Below are positions 12,125 to 24,800 of a stretch of DNA of 64,000 nt, piece by piece. Location: NCBI GenBank assembly GCA_037962975.1, contig CM075676.1, positions 24,051,001 to 24,115,000 on the forward strand. The letters are read 5' to 3'. This DNA is from Clitoria ternatea. Its lineage: Eukaryota > Streptophyta > Magnoliopsida > Fabales > Fabaceae. The stretch's first letter is position 1. The number at the start of each line of letters is the position of its first letter. A program made the position numbers and the translations under genes. The notes beneath the pieces were generated by a model. The model saw nothing but the letters and a program-made list of their open reading frames with translations. It had not been told where the DNA came from and made no database searches.

Positions 12125-12470
12125 TCTCTATCTCTTTAATGTTGCAAATTGGTAGGGCCCTATCCCATTCGGGATGAATATGCAACCATCCGTAACCCAT
12201 CGATGTTGTGTGTGGTCTATCTTGTGTCGTTGATGTTCATTTGAAATTTTGGCAGCATTTCGCATTGGTCCCTGAGTACACAGAGATACGTACGGTATGA
12301 AACACCGCATACAGTCATGCACCCTGGGGACAATACGAAACACCATAACTGAAATTTCAAATGAACATTCAACTTCTCAAGATAGACCACATACAACATT
12401 GATGGGTTACGCCCTACTGGTTACAAATTCATACCAAACTATCCAACCGGGACAATTCAAGATCCAACAC
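12125..12470. repeat. Long imperfect inverted repeat just upstream of TNPD
   Basis: Two arms of about 140-150 bp (about 12125-12270 and 12320-12470) face each other around a short spacer. Both contain gtggtctatcttg and ttcatttgaaatttt when read on the same strand, and the match extends to gtaacccatc and the ttggtccctg/ttgtccccag region. Transcripts would fold into a long hairpin about 75 bp upstream of the TNPD ATG. Confidence 0.75.
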
Positions 12471-12584
12471 AACATGGTACATCAGCCGGTTGTTTTGAAA
12501 CTTGAACGGGAATCTAATGGGTACACACACGACTAAACCCTACATTATTAAAGTTGAGTTTCATTTTTTAATCTCCCCAAGAAA

Positions 12585-12690
12585 GGGAGCCTGCCGAAAT
12601 TTTAGCAGAGTCTCCCCTATAAACTAGACATTTCCCAAAATTAGAAACGGCCTGTTACATACAGAAAACTTCCCAGTATAGATAAATATA
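12585..12690. repeat. CACTA internal direct repeat, copy 2
   Basis: Related to 7709-7812 in the same orientation. It shares cagagtctcccct, a tttcc tract, cctgttaca and ttcccagta. By eye the identity is about 75 per cent. Confidence 0.55.
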
Positions 12691-12732
12691 TATGCTACAC
12701 ATTGTATATGATATTGAGAGGTATTAAGTCCC

Positions 12733-13050
12733 AAATCATCTTATCAGCACACAAAACCAATGCCTAATGAGCTCTGCTCTCCACTAACAAATAACATTAC
12801 ACATGCATAAAAAATCATGTTATCAGCACACAAAACCAATTCCTAATGAGCTCTACTCTCCACTAACAAACAACATTACACATGCATAAAAAATCATGTT
12901 ATCAACACACAAAACCAATTGCTAATGAGCTCTGCTCTCCACTAACAAATAACATTACACATGCATAAAAAATCATGTTATCAGCATACAAAACCATTGC
13001 CTAATGAGCTCTGCTCTCCACTAACAAACAATAATTGACATGCATACACA
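12733..13050. repeat. 79-bp tandem repeat, four copies
   Basis: The phrase tatcagcaca begins at 12742, 12821, 12900 and 12979, giving a period of exactly 79 bp. Each unit contains ctaatgagctctgctctcc and acatgcataaaaaatcatg with few differences between copies. The array sits in the 5' region of the CACTA element upstream of TNPD. Confidence 0.92.
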
Positions 13051-14955
13051 TAATGAGAAAGTCAGTGTTAGGGGATTACCTGGGCAAAAAAGTCAGGGAT
13101 GAATATGAAGCTGTCGACAGACGATCAGAGACCATGCGTAACGTGTGCTAGTCTGCATGACAAACCAATAAGTGGTTGGACAGTTACAAGTAGCAAGGAA
13201 ACTAAACAAACATAGACACGTAAAGCAAATTATAGATTACACAGCAACGACTTCTTAGTGATCTAGAGACTTGGGATCCATGTGAGAATGAGTCCATGAG
13301 AGACGCAACAGAGACTACATTTGCATTATTAAACATTCTTAAAATAACATGAAGTTTATAGCATATTAGCGTTCCACTATAAAATAAAAAGTGACCCGGC
13401 TGCAATAATTTTATAATTTTTGCACTAATAGCCTTCGAATCAAATAACATGAAGACATGGTCCAACGACTCTCCTAGACTCGACTTTGAAACTTTAATTA
13501 TAAAAAACATTTAGTATTGCTTTAAAGGAAAGGTGTCATGTCTGTATAAAAACAAGTAAGCCATTATTTTGACAAATGCATTGTAACATATGACTTATTT
13601 AAAGTCCATTCAAATGAACATTCACAAATAACCATTATAAGCAACAACAAGTAAGCCTAGTATTTTCTAATAAATGAAGATTATTTTTCAGCTGCTGAAA
13701 CTTATTACTATAACTTGTGCTGGTGACAATATACGTTGTTTGATAGCTTTTGTACTAAGATAATGGCCTGCTCTTGACTCCTAGCTTATGTTAAACATTC
13801 TTTTGATGGTTGTATTTGGTTTTAAGATTTATTGGTGGGATACATTAAATTGTCTTTGTTTTCCTTTTCATTACATACAAGTGCCATATGTGTGGAATCA
13901 ACTTTTTTCTATGGTGATATTTGTTTTAAGGAGAAGTATAATTTTACTTTCCTGGCCATGAAATTCCTATGAACATTAAGGTTAGAATTATTATTTTAGG
14001 GTAACTTCAAGAATATGTTTGGTTAAATTTCAATGCTCCTTGGAATACTTTATACAATTTAAATAAGAAAAAAAAGTAGGAGAAAAATGAAAGTTATATA
14101 GTGGGGTTAGAAAATGACTTCCTGTTCCCATGGCCATGGTAAATAATACAACATTCCCACCTCCCACTAAGGGAATAAAAATCACCAAACCTGCTCGTGA
14201 AGGACTTGGGTAAGTGCGAAGTCAGTATCAATCCTGGCCGTTAAGGAGTGAGAATGTCAACGCTGGGAGAGGGGGTTGAGGGTGGGGTGGAGTGCTCAGC
14301 TTGATTGAGGGCTCTCAAAGACCGTGTTCTTGCCTCTAGAGTATGATTGCCTTAAGAGTATGGTTGCATGACCTCCTTTATAAACAACCTTCTTTGCGTG
14401 ACCACCTTCATCGTTTCTCTCATAGAACACGTAAAATGGTGATGAACGCAGGAATGGGGAAGAATCAGGTAAATGAAAACATGGGTATGAGATGGAGAAA
14501 TCAGGTGATGAATTTGGGGAAATTAGAAAATGGATTTAGGTTTTCAGAAGAATTTAGGGCTTTTTAATTTTTTGAGTAACATTGTAGGGTATTAGCCTAT
14601 TAGGAAATAAGAAATACTTTAGTAATATTTTATTTCAACACAATCATGATGACATCACACTTTAAGTCAAACACAAAGAGGATAACAGAAGCATCAACAG
14701 TTAAAATGCTAGCAGGGCCGTTTGATTTAAGAAAACCATTTCTGTTTTCATCTCATGTTTCCACCTTTATATTTAGAAGTTTGTACGGAAAATATTAAAC
14801 ATATTTTTTCTTAGTTTTTACTGTTGTTTCCCGTACAAATTTTTAGAGATAAAAAATAAAATAATACTTTTGTAATTAAAAATAAAAGCATGAAATGATA
14901 AACAAAAATGTTTTTTTGAAACTAAATGGGTAAGTTTAGTTTTGGTATTCACCAG
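13051..14955. other. Non-coding 5' region of the CACTA element
   Basis: AT-rich sequence without a convincing coding frame. A short open frame near 14343-14567 has no family features I recognise. No RNA gene seen. Confidence 0.5.
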
Positions 14956-15018
14956 GATCGGCTGCAAGGTGCAGGACTGTTGCTCATTGTGGATGCTATG
15001 ATCAATTGCCTGCTACAG
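14956..15018 (+). other. Possible captured host exon inside the CACTA element
   Basis: A 63-bp segment is bounded by CAG before it and GTATG after it. It is open in frame 0 and reads DRLQGAGLLLIVDAMINCLL plus Q. Its composition is more balanced than its AT-rich surroundings. CACTA elements often carry host gene pieces, so an acquired exon is plausible. I cannot name the source gene, and chance is not excluded. Confidence 0.3.
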
Positions 15019-15845
15019 GTATGATAATTTCTCTATGACCATAAAACTCTTAGCAAATTGAAAGGTGTATATATATACATATATAAAAGAAAGAGAGATG
15101 GTTGTGTTGTGTGATGATGATGAGTGGCTTGAAGAGAGGTTGAGGAGTGCAAAATAATAAGAAATGGGTAGAGGTGATTGCTGCACATGCATTGCCAGAG
15201 GACCCTTACATGATTAGAACAATAAACCTCTCTCTGTGATAAAAGACAGATTCTTTTTCATCCAAAAAAGCAGCAAGAACAAAGCTAGAAAATATGATGC
15301 ACATGGAGTGTTGTTGGTGGGGGAAAAAGATTGGGAAACAAAAATGTATAATAAATGAGTAAAATATAAAACAAAGCAAATAATTAAATAAAGCTAGGAA
15401 TTTCCATGATATAATAACAAATATAACAATGAAAATGTTAATATCCAATGTGTGGCCCCAGTCACGTGCCATGATAGAGCTGGACTGCATTTTAAACAGC
15501 GAGGCAGGCAGAACTGGTCCCTTTGGCACGGTATTCTGGGGGACTGAGAAAGAATGGTGGTAGAGAGACACAGAGTCAAATCCTGACACACACAGAGAGA
15601 GGGAAATGGTGACCGAGAGAGGGAGAGAGGGTTAGGAGACGGAAATGGTGGAGGAGAGAGAGAGAAAGGGAAATCTTCAATCCTAGTTCTACTTTAACAG
15701 TATCTAATCTTCAATATTATGGCATTCGATTATACTTCATTCCTTTTTCTTAGTAATTAACTTACCTAAACAATAAATCATTCACAACAAATTCCAAAAG
15801 TTTAAAGCTACTGTCAAATGTGAAGACCCTATAGTGCTTACATTT
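15019..15845. other. Non-coding CACTA interior
   Basis: Holds a short (TA)n stretch near 15068-15085 and purine-rich gagagagg tracts near 15590-15670. No gene seen. Confidence 0.5.
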
Positions 15846-16085
15846 AATTGAATCACATTCCACACAAATAAATCAGATTCCACACAAATAAATCACCAAA
15901 ACAACACCTCAAATACTCCATTTCTAGCAGCATTCACAAACGAAAAAAATAAATTTAATTAAATCACATTCCACATAAATAAATCAGATTCCACACAAAT
16001 AAATCAGATTCTACACAAATAAATCACCAAAACAACACCTCAAATACTCTATTTCTAGCAGCATTCACAAACGAAAAAAAAAGAG
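15846..16085. repeat. Direct duplication of about 110-120 bp
   Basis: Two neighbouring copies share attccacacaaataaatca followed by caccaaaacaacacctcaaatac and agcagcattcacaaacg. The second copy carries one extra aaatcagattc unit. It looks like a recent local tandem duplication. Confidence 0.85.
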
Positions 16086-16199
16086 AGAAACTTTCAATGA
16101 TTTCAGAAAAACAGAGGGAACGATGTACATTACCTGCAGTCATGAATGAGGGAGACGGTGGAGAAGAGACCGTGGCTCTCAAACGACGGAGGGAAGGGA

Positions 16200-16350
16200 G
16201 CCTCAAATGGTCGAAGCTTCCCACGGAGGTTCGAACGAGAGACGGTGGTTCCGAGCTTCGAACGAGAGGACTCAGAGAGGGTGGAGATAGACGGTGGTTC
16301 GTAAGCGAGAGACGGTGGTTCCGAGCTTCGAACGGAGGACTCAGAGAGGG
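16200..16350. repeat. Short GA-rich tandem duplication
   Basis: The phrases gagacggtggttccgagc and gaggactcagagaggg occur twice in close succession. No gene is supported here. Confidence 0.6.
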
Positions 16351-16479
16351 GGAGGGATACAGAGGGAGGAGGGAGATTCTCAGAGTCTGAGGAAGGGAGA
16401 GAGATGAGGGAGGGAGGAGGGAACTTGTCTTAGGACAAATGATTGTGGAAAATGGGCTGGCCCCGAAATAGATTTAACA

Positions 16480-17245
16480 TATAGCGACGGTACACACCCG
16501 TCGCTACCAAGGTCACTAAAAGGCAAAATTAATAACATAGCGATGGACAACGACATCTGTCGCTAACATACCAAAACTAGCGACGACTACATCCGTTGCT
16601 CACTTTAGAAATCCCTCCAGAATTTTGAAACCCTTCAGGAACCTTAGCGACAGTAATACTCCGTCACTAATATACCAAAACTAGCGATGGCCCTACCTGC
16701 CGTCACTACCTTGTGGTACGATAGCGTCGGCATTCCTGAGTCGCTAATGTCTCCGAAGACATAGCGACTGCAGTATCACCATCGCTAAAAGTTATACATC
16801 CGTCGCTCACTTTAGAAATCCCTCCAGAATATTGAAACCCTTCAGGAACCTTAGCGACAATAACACTCCGTCGCTAATATACCAAAGTTGGTGATGGCTC
16901 TACCTTCTGTCACTACCTTGTGGTACGATAGCGAAAGCATTCCTGAGTCGCTGATGTCTCCAAAGACATAGCGACTGCAATATCACCGTCGCTAAAAGTT
17001 GGCGCCATATATACGTTGGAGGGAAACCAAAAAAATGGAGGAAAATTACTGTAGCGACCGCACCAGTGACGGGGTATGATTTAGCGACGGTATTGGTGAC
17101 GGTTCTTTACCAATTTCAGCGGCAGGTATTGTTGATCGCTGATGTGGTCACTATTTTTCGTATTCAAGGTCCCTTTTATGTTGCAGTCGCTAATTCGGTC
17201 ACTGATTAGCGACGGCATCTGGCGGTCGCTAAATGAGGGTAGCTA
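16480..17245. repeat. Right CACTA subterminal repeat array
   Basis: Mirror image of the left array, with many AGCGAC and GTCGCT motifs in inverted pairs, some mutated to gatgg, gtcact or similar. It contains an internal direct duplication with a 207-bp period: cactttagaa begins at 16601 and again at 16808, and the copies run about 16590-16796 and 16798-17004. Confidence 0.88.
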
Positions 17246-17269
17246 TTAGTTGTTTTTCTAGTAGTGATA

Positions 17270-17784
17270 ATATATATGTAGCCATTTATCTAAATTACCA
17301 TTTTAGAACTAAGGAATGTACCATTTTCAAAGGCCACCTTTTTCTTTCTATTTTTACTCATTGTATAAAGGGTTTGAGTCCTCCCCCTAACTCAAGTGTT
17401 ACATTTCCAGAGTAATACAAACCTAATTTTCCTAAGGATATTCTCTAGAATTTCCATGCTTTATACTCTTATTGTGAACAACCTCTATGTATCTTTTTTT
17501 TTTTGCAAGTGTTGCAATATGCAAGATTACAGGGCGCACCGACTTTGTACCTTAACTTTTAATGTTTTTACGCCTACATTGCCCCAATAAAATAGTGTCT
17601 CGATCATAGGATAAATGGTGCAAACAAGGAACAATGTCAGGTGATATGGGGAGCTAAAGTGAAGAAGAAGTTGAGGGGAGAAGGCGAAACAAGTGTTAGC
17701 TGTCAAGATGATGAATGTAATGGCCATGTAAAGGGAGATAAGAGAGACAATGGAATAGTTGAGGAGGGAAAATGAATAGTTGAG
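17270..17784. other. Spacer between CACTA and gypsy remains
   Basis: AT-rich sequence with no coding or repeat structure that I can identify. Confidence 0.4.
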
Positions 17785-18009
17785 GTGCAAAAGATAATAG
17801 GAGGAGCATCAGAGACATCCCCCACCCCTAAGAAACAAAAAATGGAGAGATGTGTTGTCCTCTTCCCTCATTCCTCCGGGGTGAGCATCTCACCATTTTC
17901 AACTAACGTTATGGTGAATCTTACACCGCCTGAATTTAAGACTTGTGTTATTGAAGGCTATGATGGGATGAGGAACCCTTTGATGCACACATTGGTGACA
18001 AGTATTTAG
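17785..18009 (+). pseudogene. Gag-like scrap of a Ty3/gypsy retrotransposon
   Basis: An open frame of 74 residues ends at a stop. Its second half (PPEFKTCVIEGYDGMRNPLM) resembles the start of the gag domain of Tat/Athila-type gypsy elements, where a hydrophobic motif is followed by YDG and D/NP. No further gag sequence follows. The identification is tentative because the match is short. Confidence 0.4.
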
Positions 18010-20692
18010 TATGCGCTAATATATAGGACATTCCCTGCCACTTATAGCATAAGAATCATTATACCACAATTGACATCAACTATTATTAAGGTCATAACCA
18101 AAAATTAATCTTCCAAGATACTAAGGTCTAAATTTCACACATGACCCCAAATATAAATATCCATCACTACCTAATTTGTCATATACAAAACATAAACATT
18201 GTGCTTTTCATAAACACAATTGCCGGTCAAGACACAAGGCTTCCTTCTAATATTTACCTTCTTCAAGCTCAACCTCTAAAAGAGTAGGACTTTCAACATA
18301 CCCACATTAACCTTTAAAAATAGCAACTAGGAGGTGAGTAACATATACCAAATGAATTAAAATCATACATTATTATAGTACATATATATACATATGCACA
18401 ATATATGTTCTTTAATAGAACCATATGAACCAAACTCACATCATAGTATTTCACTTCAATATAACACATTTCTCAATCAACACATTTACACTATATATCA
18501 AATCATTTGGTAATCTTATCAAGTATAACCATACACTTAAGGGTAGTACCACAATTTCTTTCTCTTTACTTATCAATCATCCATCGCCACCACGGGCTAG
18601 CAAACTTGGCATATCTCCGTCTATATGTAAATGCTCTTATGGCTAATGCATATGCATAAGGAATCATTATCAAATCACGGATCCGACTGTGGGAAACAAC
18701 ATCATATAGTATGTGGGTCAAGCATAGGTGTGATACTATGCCCCTACTACAGTAGTAAATATGTACACTTATATCTTAAATCTTGCATGCATAACACCAT
18801 TCTTTTACAGGTACCAAACCGTTATCGCCCATATGTAGCACTAGTCACCCTGTGACTTGCGGATCAACAACATGGCCTCACTTGCCAAAAGTGCTACGGG
18901 CCCCTCCTGAACACACATCGAGAGAGTCATGCCCTATAGGGACACCGTGGTCTCTTGCTCATCACAGAACTGCCCACCCACTAGGCCCGCCACATAGGGT
19001 GCCTCGCCACCAAACTATGAACAGCTTCGTGATTCCATCGAATCACTAGGGAATAATACAATTTTACCCGTGCACTAGGTCGCCCTCCCACTAGGCTCGC
19101 CTATTGGAACCCCTAACATTCCACATAGACTACGTGTGATATGCCATGGATGCAAATGTCAATCAATGCATTTCTCACACTATGCATCCTAAAATATCAC
19201 TCTATAATCAATAAGTCACCACCATCACTTAGTGGATTTCAATATCCTCATCATTTTTAACCATTACCAATTATCATTGGATCTCATTCATATCAATAGT
19301 TAGTGGCAAACATCATTTATCAATTTACATGTCATGGGATATAATTACAATTAATTCAATCATAGTCTCAATGCCATTCACAACAAGTCACATTACTATG
19401 AATCAAACTCAACATCATGATCGCCATCCCAACAACATTCACCACATAACACAAATCATTCTAAATGCATTCTAAATCACATAAACATCAAAATATTCAT
19501 CCAAGCCAAATTATGGAAACACATCCATACATACACATCAATAATGGATGAAATCATGCATTTAGGAATGTTACCCTTTCCTACCTCAAGAGAAGTAGTA
19601 TTCACCGCAGTCTGAAGGTCCCACTTCATTGATGGGGTCATTTCCTACATCACACAATGTACCATACAATTATTTTCTATCCAAACCACCAAAATTTAAA
19701 TGTTCTTAATTAACCACTTGGTGTTTATACCATTTTAAATCTCAAACCACTTTTTTTTATTTAATCCACCACAACCACCATGGGTTTAGTGCTCATATTT
19801 ATTATTATGCATTTTAAAGCTATACCCATTAATGAGTTCCCACATTAATGGCTTCCAAGTTCCAACTATCATTATCAAACATCCACCATCATTAATGGTT
19901 AGCACTCATCATAAATAACATTCCCCCAACATTAATAAATACTCTTCCACTCATATTTCATATTTCCCCCAAATCATAGGGTTAGAGTTTCATTAAAAAC
20001 CCAACAACCATCATTTATATCCATCATCACCCATCACATTCAATGCCATTTTTGTGTACCCATTAACACCCTCGTAAAACTTGCATTAAATGCACCCCAC
20101 CTTAGGGTTTTGCATCATTAATGTCCCCCAACATCAAACCCATACACATAACACTCCTACAAATCATAAATACCCATAACCTATGGCTAGAGCTCATGAA
20201 AAATGGTGAGGGAAACTTACCTCAAGCCAAAGAGAAGTGAGCTCCAAGAGTGATGGAGGGAGTGACGAAAATAGAGGGAGAAAAGGGAGAGCTTCCAAAC
20301 CACAAGCTCCTTCTTGCAAGGAAGGGGAAAACAAAAATGAGGAGCAAGGCACACACCCACACAATGGGTTTTGAGAGGAAGAAGAAGATGAGTGAGAGAT
20401 AAAGAGGAAGTGTTGGTATTTTCAGAGGGAGAGTAACATAAGAAATAAGAAAGGAGAAGGGAAGTAATATTTTTATTTTAACCCTTCATTAAGTTTTCTC
20501 TATTTTTCCATAAACAGGATCTCCGTTTAGGCTCAATACTCATCCTAAAATTATTTCGAACATATATTCAGATTCACATTAATATCCTTAATAGTCCTGA
20601 CCAACAGTACCTCAATCGGAGATACTTGGTCTGATACCCATATATTAATCGGGTATTATTTTCAGCTCTTCAAGCCTCAATAAATTATGAAT
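18010..20692 (-). mobile_element. Diverged LTR-like sequence, inverted relative of the next LTR
   Basis: Read on the minus strand, this segment is homologous to part of the LTR at 20693-26012. The complement of about 19200-18990 matches 24255-24415 through a series of shared phrases: ggatgcatagtgtgaga, gcatccatggcatat, ggaatgttaggggttcc, agtgggagg and tcacgaagctg. The tgcccctactrcrgtagtaaa motif (near 18740 and 24685) also matches. No coding domain is present. It is probably an LTR or LTR fragment of a related gypsy family inserted in the opposite orientation. Confidence 0.6.
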
Positions 20693-21858
20693 TGTAACAT
20701 CCCAAATTTTATAGGAAATAAAATTATTGGATAATGATAATAAATTATTTATGGTCCAATATATGTAGGAAAACTAATTAGACGCTAATTGTGATTTATC
20801 GGTAAATTAAAATTTACTAAAACTGGATAACTTAGTTGATGGTGTGGGACCCATTAAATAGTTTTGGACATTTGAAGGGTCTAAAATATTAAGGAAATTA
20901 TTATGGTTATGGTGGTATGGTTGAAATAATTTTTGGTGTTAAGGAGATAGTCATTCGGACACAGCATATGATAATATACGACAAAAATATGAGCCAATTG
21001 GACTTAAAAGAAAATGTAAAATCCTGTTTCTTCTCCTCATTTGACCGTCCACTTTTTCCCTCTCTCTTTAATTTCTTTGGTCCATTGGATAAAGGGAATT
21101 ATTGACCATTGGTAAAAGTAAAATGGTGCATCCTTTTAACCATTGGGTAATACCCAATTTTCACTAAAAATCCCTCTCTCTTTCTCTCAATTTCGGTAGC
21201 TTCTCTCCCTCACCATCTTACTTCATTTTCTTCTTATTCTTATTCTTATTCATCCCTTCTTCTTGCCAAAACTGTCCACCTCTTCCATGGCCATTTTCAC
21301 TCAAGATCAAGAGGATTCTTTGGATTTGTGAAACATATATGGGACATTGGAGCTAAGCTTGGGTCATCTTCCTTTTCCTCCCTCTTAATTTTATTTTCCA
21401 TTGGGGCTTGGTGAAGAGTTATGTGTTTTTGACATTTAATGGCTTTTCTTGGTGGTTTTGGGGTTATTAAGGCTTAATGATGGATGAATGGAAGTTATTT
21501 TGTTGAGAGATGTATATAGAACTATGAACCCTAGGTTATATGACTTGAGAAAATTAATTTTTGATTCTTACTATATGGTACACGAAAATAGTGGTGTTAT
21601 TATGCTTGAAATGGTGCAAGAAAATGGTTAGAATTGGTTGTTGTTGGATTTTTGTGAAAAACCTAGAATTGGTAATTTGGGGCTTTTAGCAAAGTTTGAG
21701 GAATTGATGATTTAATTGTCATGGGAATGCCTTTTATGTATAGAAACGAAGTTTGAAATGATTGGTATTGATTATTACTGTTGATGGGTTAAGGAACCAT
21801 GTTGATGTGTATTAATAATGGTTAATGGATTTGGATGAAATTCTAACCCTAAGATTTG

Positions 21859-21894
<36 letters not shown>

Positions 21895-24800
21895 TATTGT
21901 GGCTAGGAGATTTGATTTTTAAAGAGTGAATAAATGATATTTAATGTTAGGTGTGGTTATTTATGATGATAGATGATAACAAAAATGATGATGACTCTAA
22001 GTTTTTAAGTGTGTTAGAAGTTGTAATATTGTTGTAGAGGATTTTTAACAATGAGAATGTGAAAATAGTGGTTATTGAATTTTAAAGAACCTTAATCCTA
22101 AAATTTGGGGAAATAATATATATTGTGGTTAAGGGAATTTATTTTAAGTATGAATGTATGATACCTAGGTGTGGTGTTGATATTATGGTGAGAAATGGCA
22201 TTAGTAATGGTAAATGACCATTAGTGATGAAACTCATGGATGAATGTTGTTATGAGATGTGTAGAAATGAATGTGAACACCAAAATCATGGTGGTTGTGA
22301 TGGATTAATGAAATAAAATTATGGTTTGATGAGACCTTAGACCATGATAAATGTTATTTAGATTTGTTAATTGATGTTGGTTTAAAAGAGGCTAAAATGG
22401 TTTATGTTGAACCTTAGGTGGTAATAATAACATTGGATGATTCATATAATATTGGATACATTATAGATGATGGGTGTGATGTTGTTAATGTTAGGTATGA
22501 CTAAGAAAACCTTGGTTTTAGGAAAAGAATTCCTGAATCCTAACATAATTGCGTGAATTGGTATTTTGCAAGTCTATGACTTGTTATTAAGCTTTATGAT
22601 ATGTTAACAGATGTTTAGACTTGTGATGATGCCTTGTGATGGTTCATTAATTAAATGCATGTACATATATGTATTGGTGTAGATTGTGTTTCAGATGATG
22701 AGGTAGAACAATCAGAACGTGCAAATCCTTGTTCTTCTCTAGAGGTAGGAGAGGAGTTTACATTTCAAATGCATGATTTGAATAAGTGGTGATTAATGTA
22801 TATGACAATGTTCATGTTTGCCTTGCCATGGTTGTCTTGGAATGATATAATAATTTATTTTTGTGAGGAATGATGTGCTTGGCAAATTATTAATTTTGGG
22901 AATCATATATGTATTTGTTAACAATGAAAATTTTAGAGTCCCTTTAATAGAGATGATGTAATTGTTGATGAACAATCCATGATGGGATGAAGTATATATA
23001 TCCTGTTAAGTTGAGATTTCATAGGGATGCTTGTTTTAGATATGCTTGATGTTTAATTTGATGTATGGGCAATGTTTTTCAATTCATGAATCGATTCATG
23101 AGTTCTCTTATATCGATTCATAGGCTACTGGAAACGCATGAATCGATTCATGGCTTAGCTTAAATCGATTCATAGTCTACTAGTTCCCATGGAAGTGATT
23201 TCTAGATTCATGAATCAATTCATGTAATTCCTTGAATCGATTCATGGCTTACTGTCTGGCTAAACTAAAATTGCCTTTCGCATGAATCGATTCATAGGTT
23301 TTTGAATCGATTTAGAGGCTTCTGTTTTATGGTCATGGACTCTTTTCACGCATGAATCGATTCATTGCCTTGCTTGAATCGATTGATAGCTTGTTGTTGC
23401 CAATCTTCCATAAGTTTTGATACTTGCTTGATATGTGTTGAGCCAAGGCTTATTCTTTTGCTTCTCCAACACTTTTCTTTAGATTTTCCTCAAGCAACAT
23501 TGGTAATTTGCTTGCTTTGAGTCTTTGCATTGTTGATGATGACATTTTCGTGTTCCCCTTGAAACTTGATACTTGAAATTTGTCATATGCTGGTCATTAT
23601 CAAAAACCTGTTTCATCATGCAAACACATGTGATTACATTAGAATATATGTAAGTGGTGTGTCCTTAGTGGTGTTTCATAATGACTTGAGATTTTGGAAA
23701 AATGTGTGTGTGCTTAAGTCATGCTATGAAAATCAAGTATGTTCCACCACTAATGATAAGGTATGATGAATGATGATGAAAATTGAACGATGTGGTTGTG
23801 TGACACACACTTGAGTGATGATAAAACTATAGAGGGAACAATTGAATGTCAATGTAATTTTTACGAATCGATGAATTAGAGATAATGTTGATGATAAACA
23901 AAGATGAATGTTATTGTTGAGCATACCCTTGAATATATGATGATTGTTATCGTTGATGATTGTTGGTACCATTGTGGTTGATACAAGTGTGAACTTGTAT
24001 GTGTGAATTGAATTGCATTTGGTGAAATATTCTGAATGCTACACTAAAATATGAAACAATATTGTTGATGATTGTAATGCCATTATGGTTGATGCAAGTA
24101 TAAACTTGTATGTACGAGATAAAGTGTTTTTAATGGAAAAATAATATGCAATGCCATATTAAAACTTGAAACAATGGCAATACCCAATGGTAATAAAACC
24201 CACTAAAAACTGTGTGGTGGTATTGGTGATGATGATGATTAAGGAGTGGCATGATAGGATGCATAGTGTGAGAATGCACATGATTTGCATTTGTATTGCA
24301 TCCATGGCATATTGCATAGTTATCGGTATGGAATGTTAGGGGTTCCTCCGGTTGGCCCAGTGGGAGGACATGCACGAGCGTTGTTGTTTCCCTAGTGACT
24401 CGGTGTGTAAGTCACGAAGCTGCCCATGCTTAGCTACGGGGAGCTGCATGTGGTTGACCATGTGGGGTGGCTCTTTGAAGAGCAGGTGTCCCCGGTGATC
24501 CTTTGGATCACAGCTGCCATGATATGATTCATGGTTGGCCTACAACACCTTTAGGTTGTTATGTTATTTACCGTGATCATGGTGAAAATGACCGGTGTTG
24601 CAAGATGGGTGATGCAGTTTGGTACTAATAAAATATGGTGAAATGCATGTGAATTCATGAGTAAGTGTACACATTTTACTACCGCAGTAGGGGCATGGTT
24701 ATACATTCATGCTTGAACCAACAATTGGTGTTTTATATTCCCATATTTGGATCTATAATTGTTATTAACTCCATTGTGCATATGCATTAGCCTAAGAGCA

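Larger units (their letters stand above)
5580..17266 (-). mobile_element. CACTA (En/Spm) DNA transposon, complete but degenerate
   Basis: The element spans 11,687 bp and is flanked by a perfect 3-bp target duplication, ATA at 5577-5579 and 17267-17269. The left terminus reads CACCACTAAAGAAAC. The complement of the right terminus reads CACTACTAGAAAAAC, so the right end keeps CACTA while the left has CACCA. Just inside both ends are dense arrays of AGCGAC/GTCGCT motifs, the kind of subterminal repeats bound by TNPA-type proteins. Two genes read leftward: a tnp2-type transposase (TNPD, 12049 to about 8346) and a TNPA-like second gene (8266 to 6447). Both carry stops and frameshifts, so the copy cannot move itself, although intact proteins from relatives might still act on its ends. 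Confidence 0.93.

Noticed and set aside
18852..19049. Short proline-rich open frame
   Set aside because: It lies in the LTR-like region homologous to 24255-24415, where the same sequence is not open, so it is not a gene.
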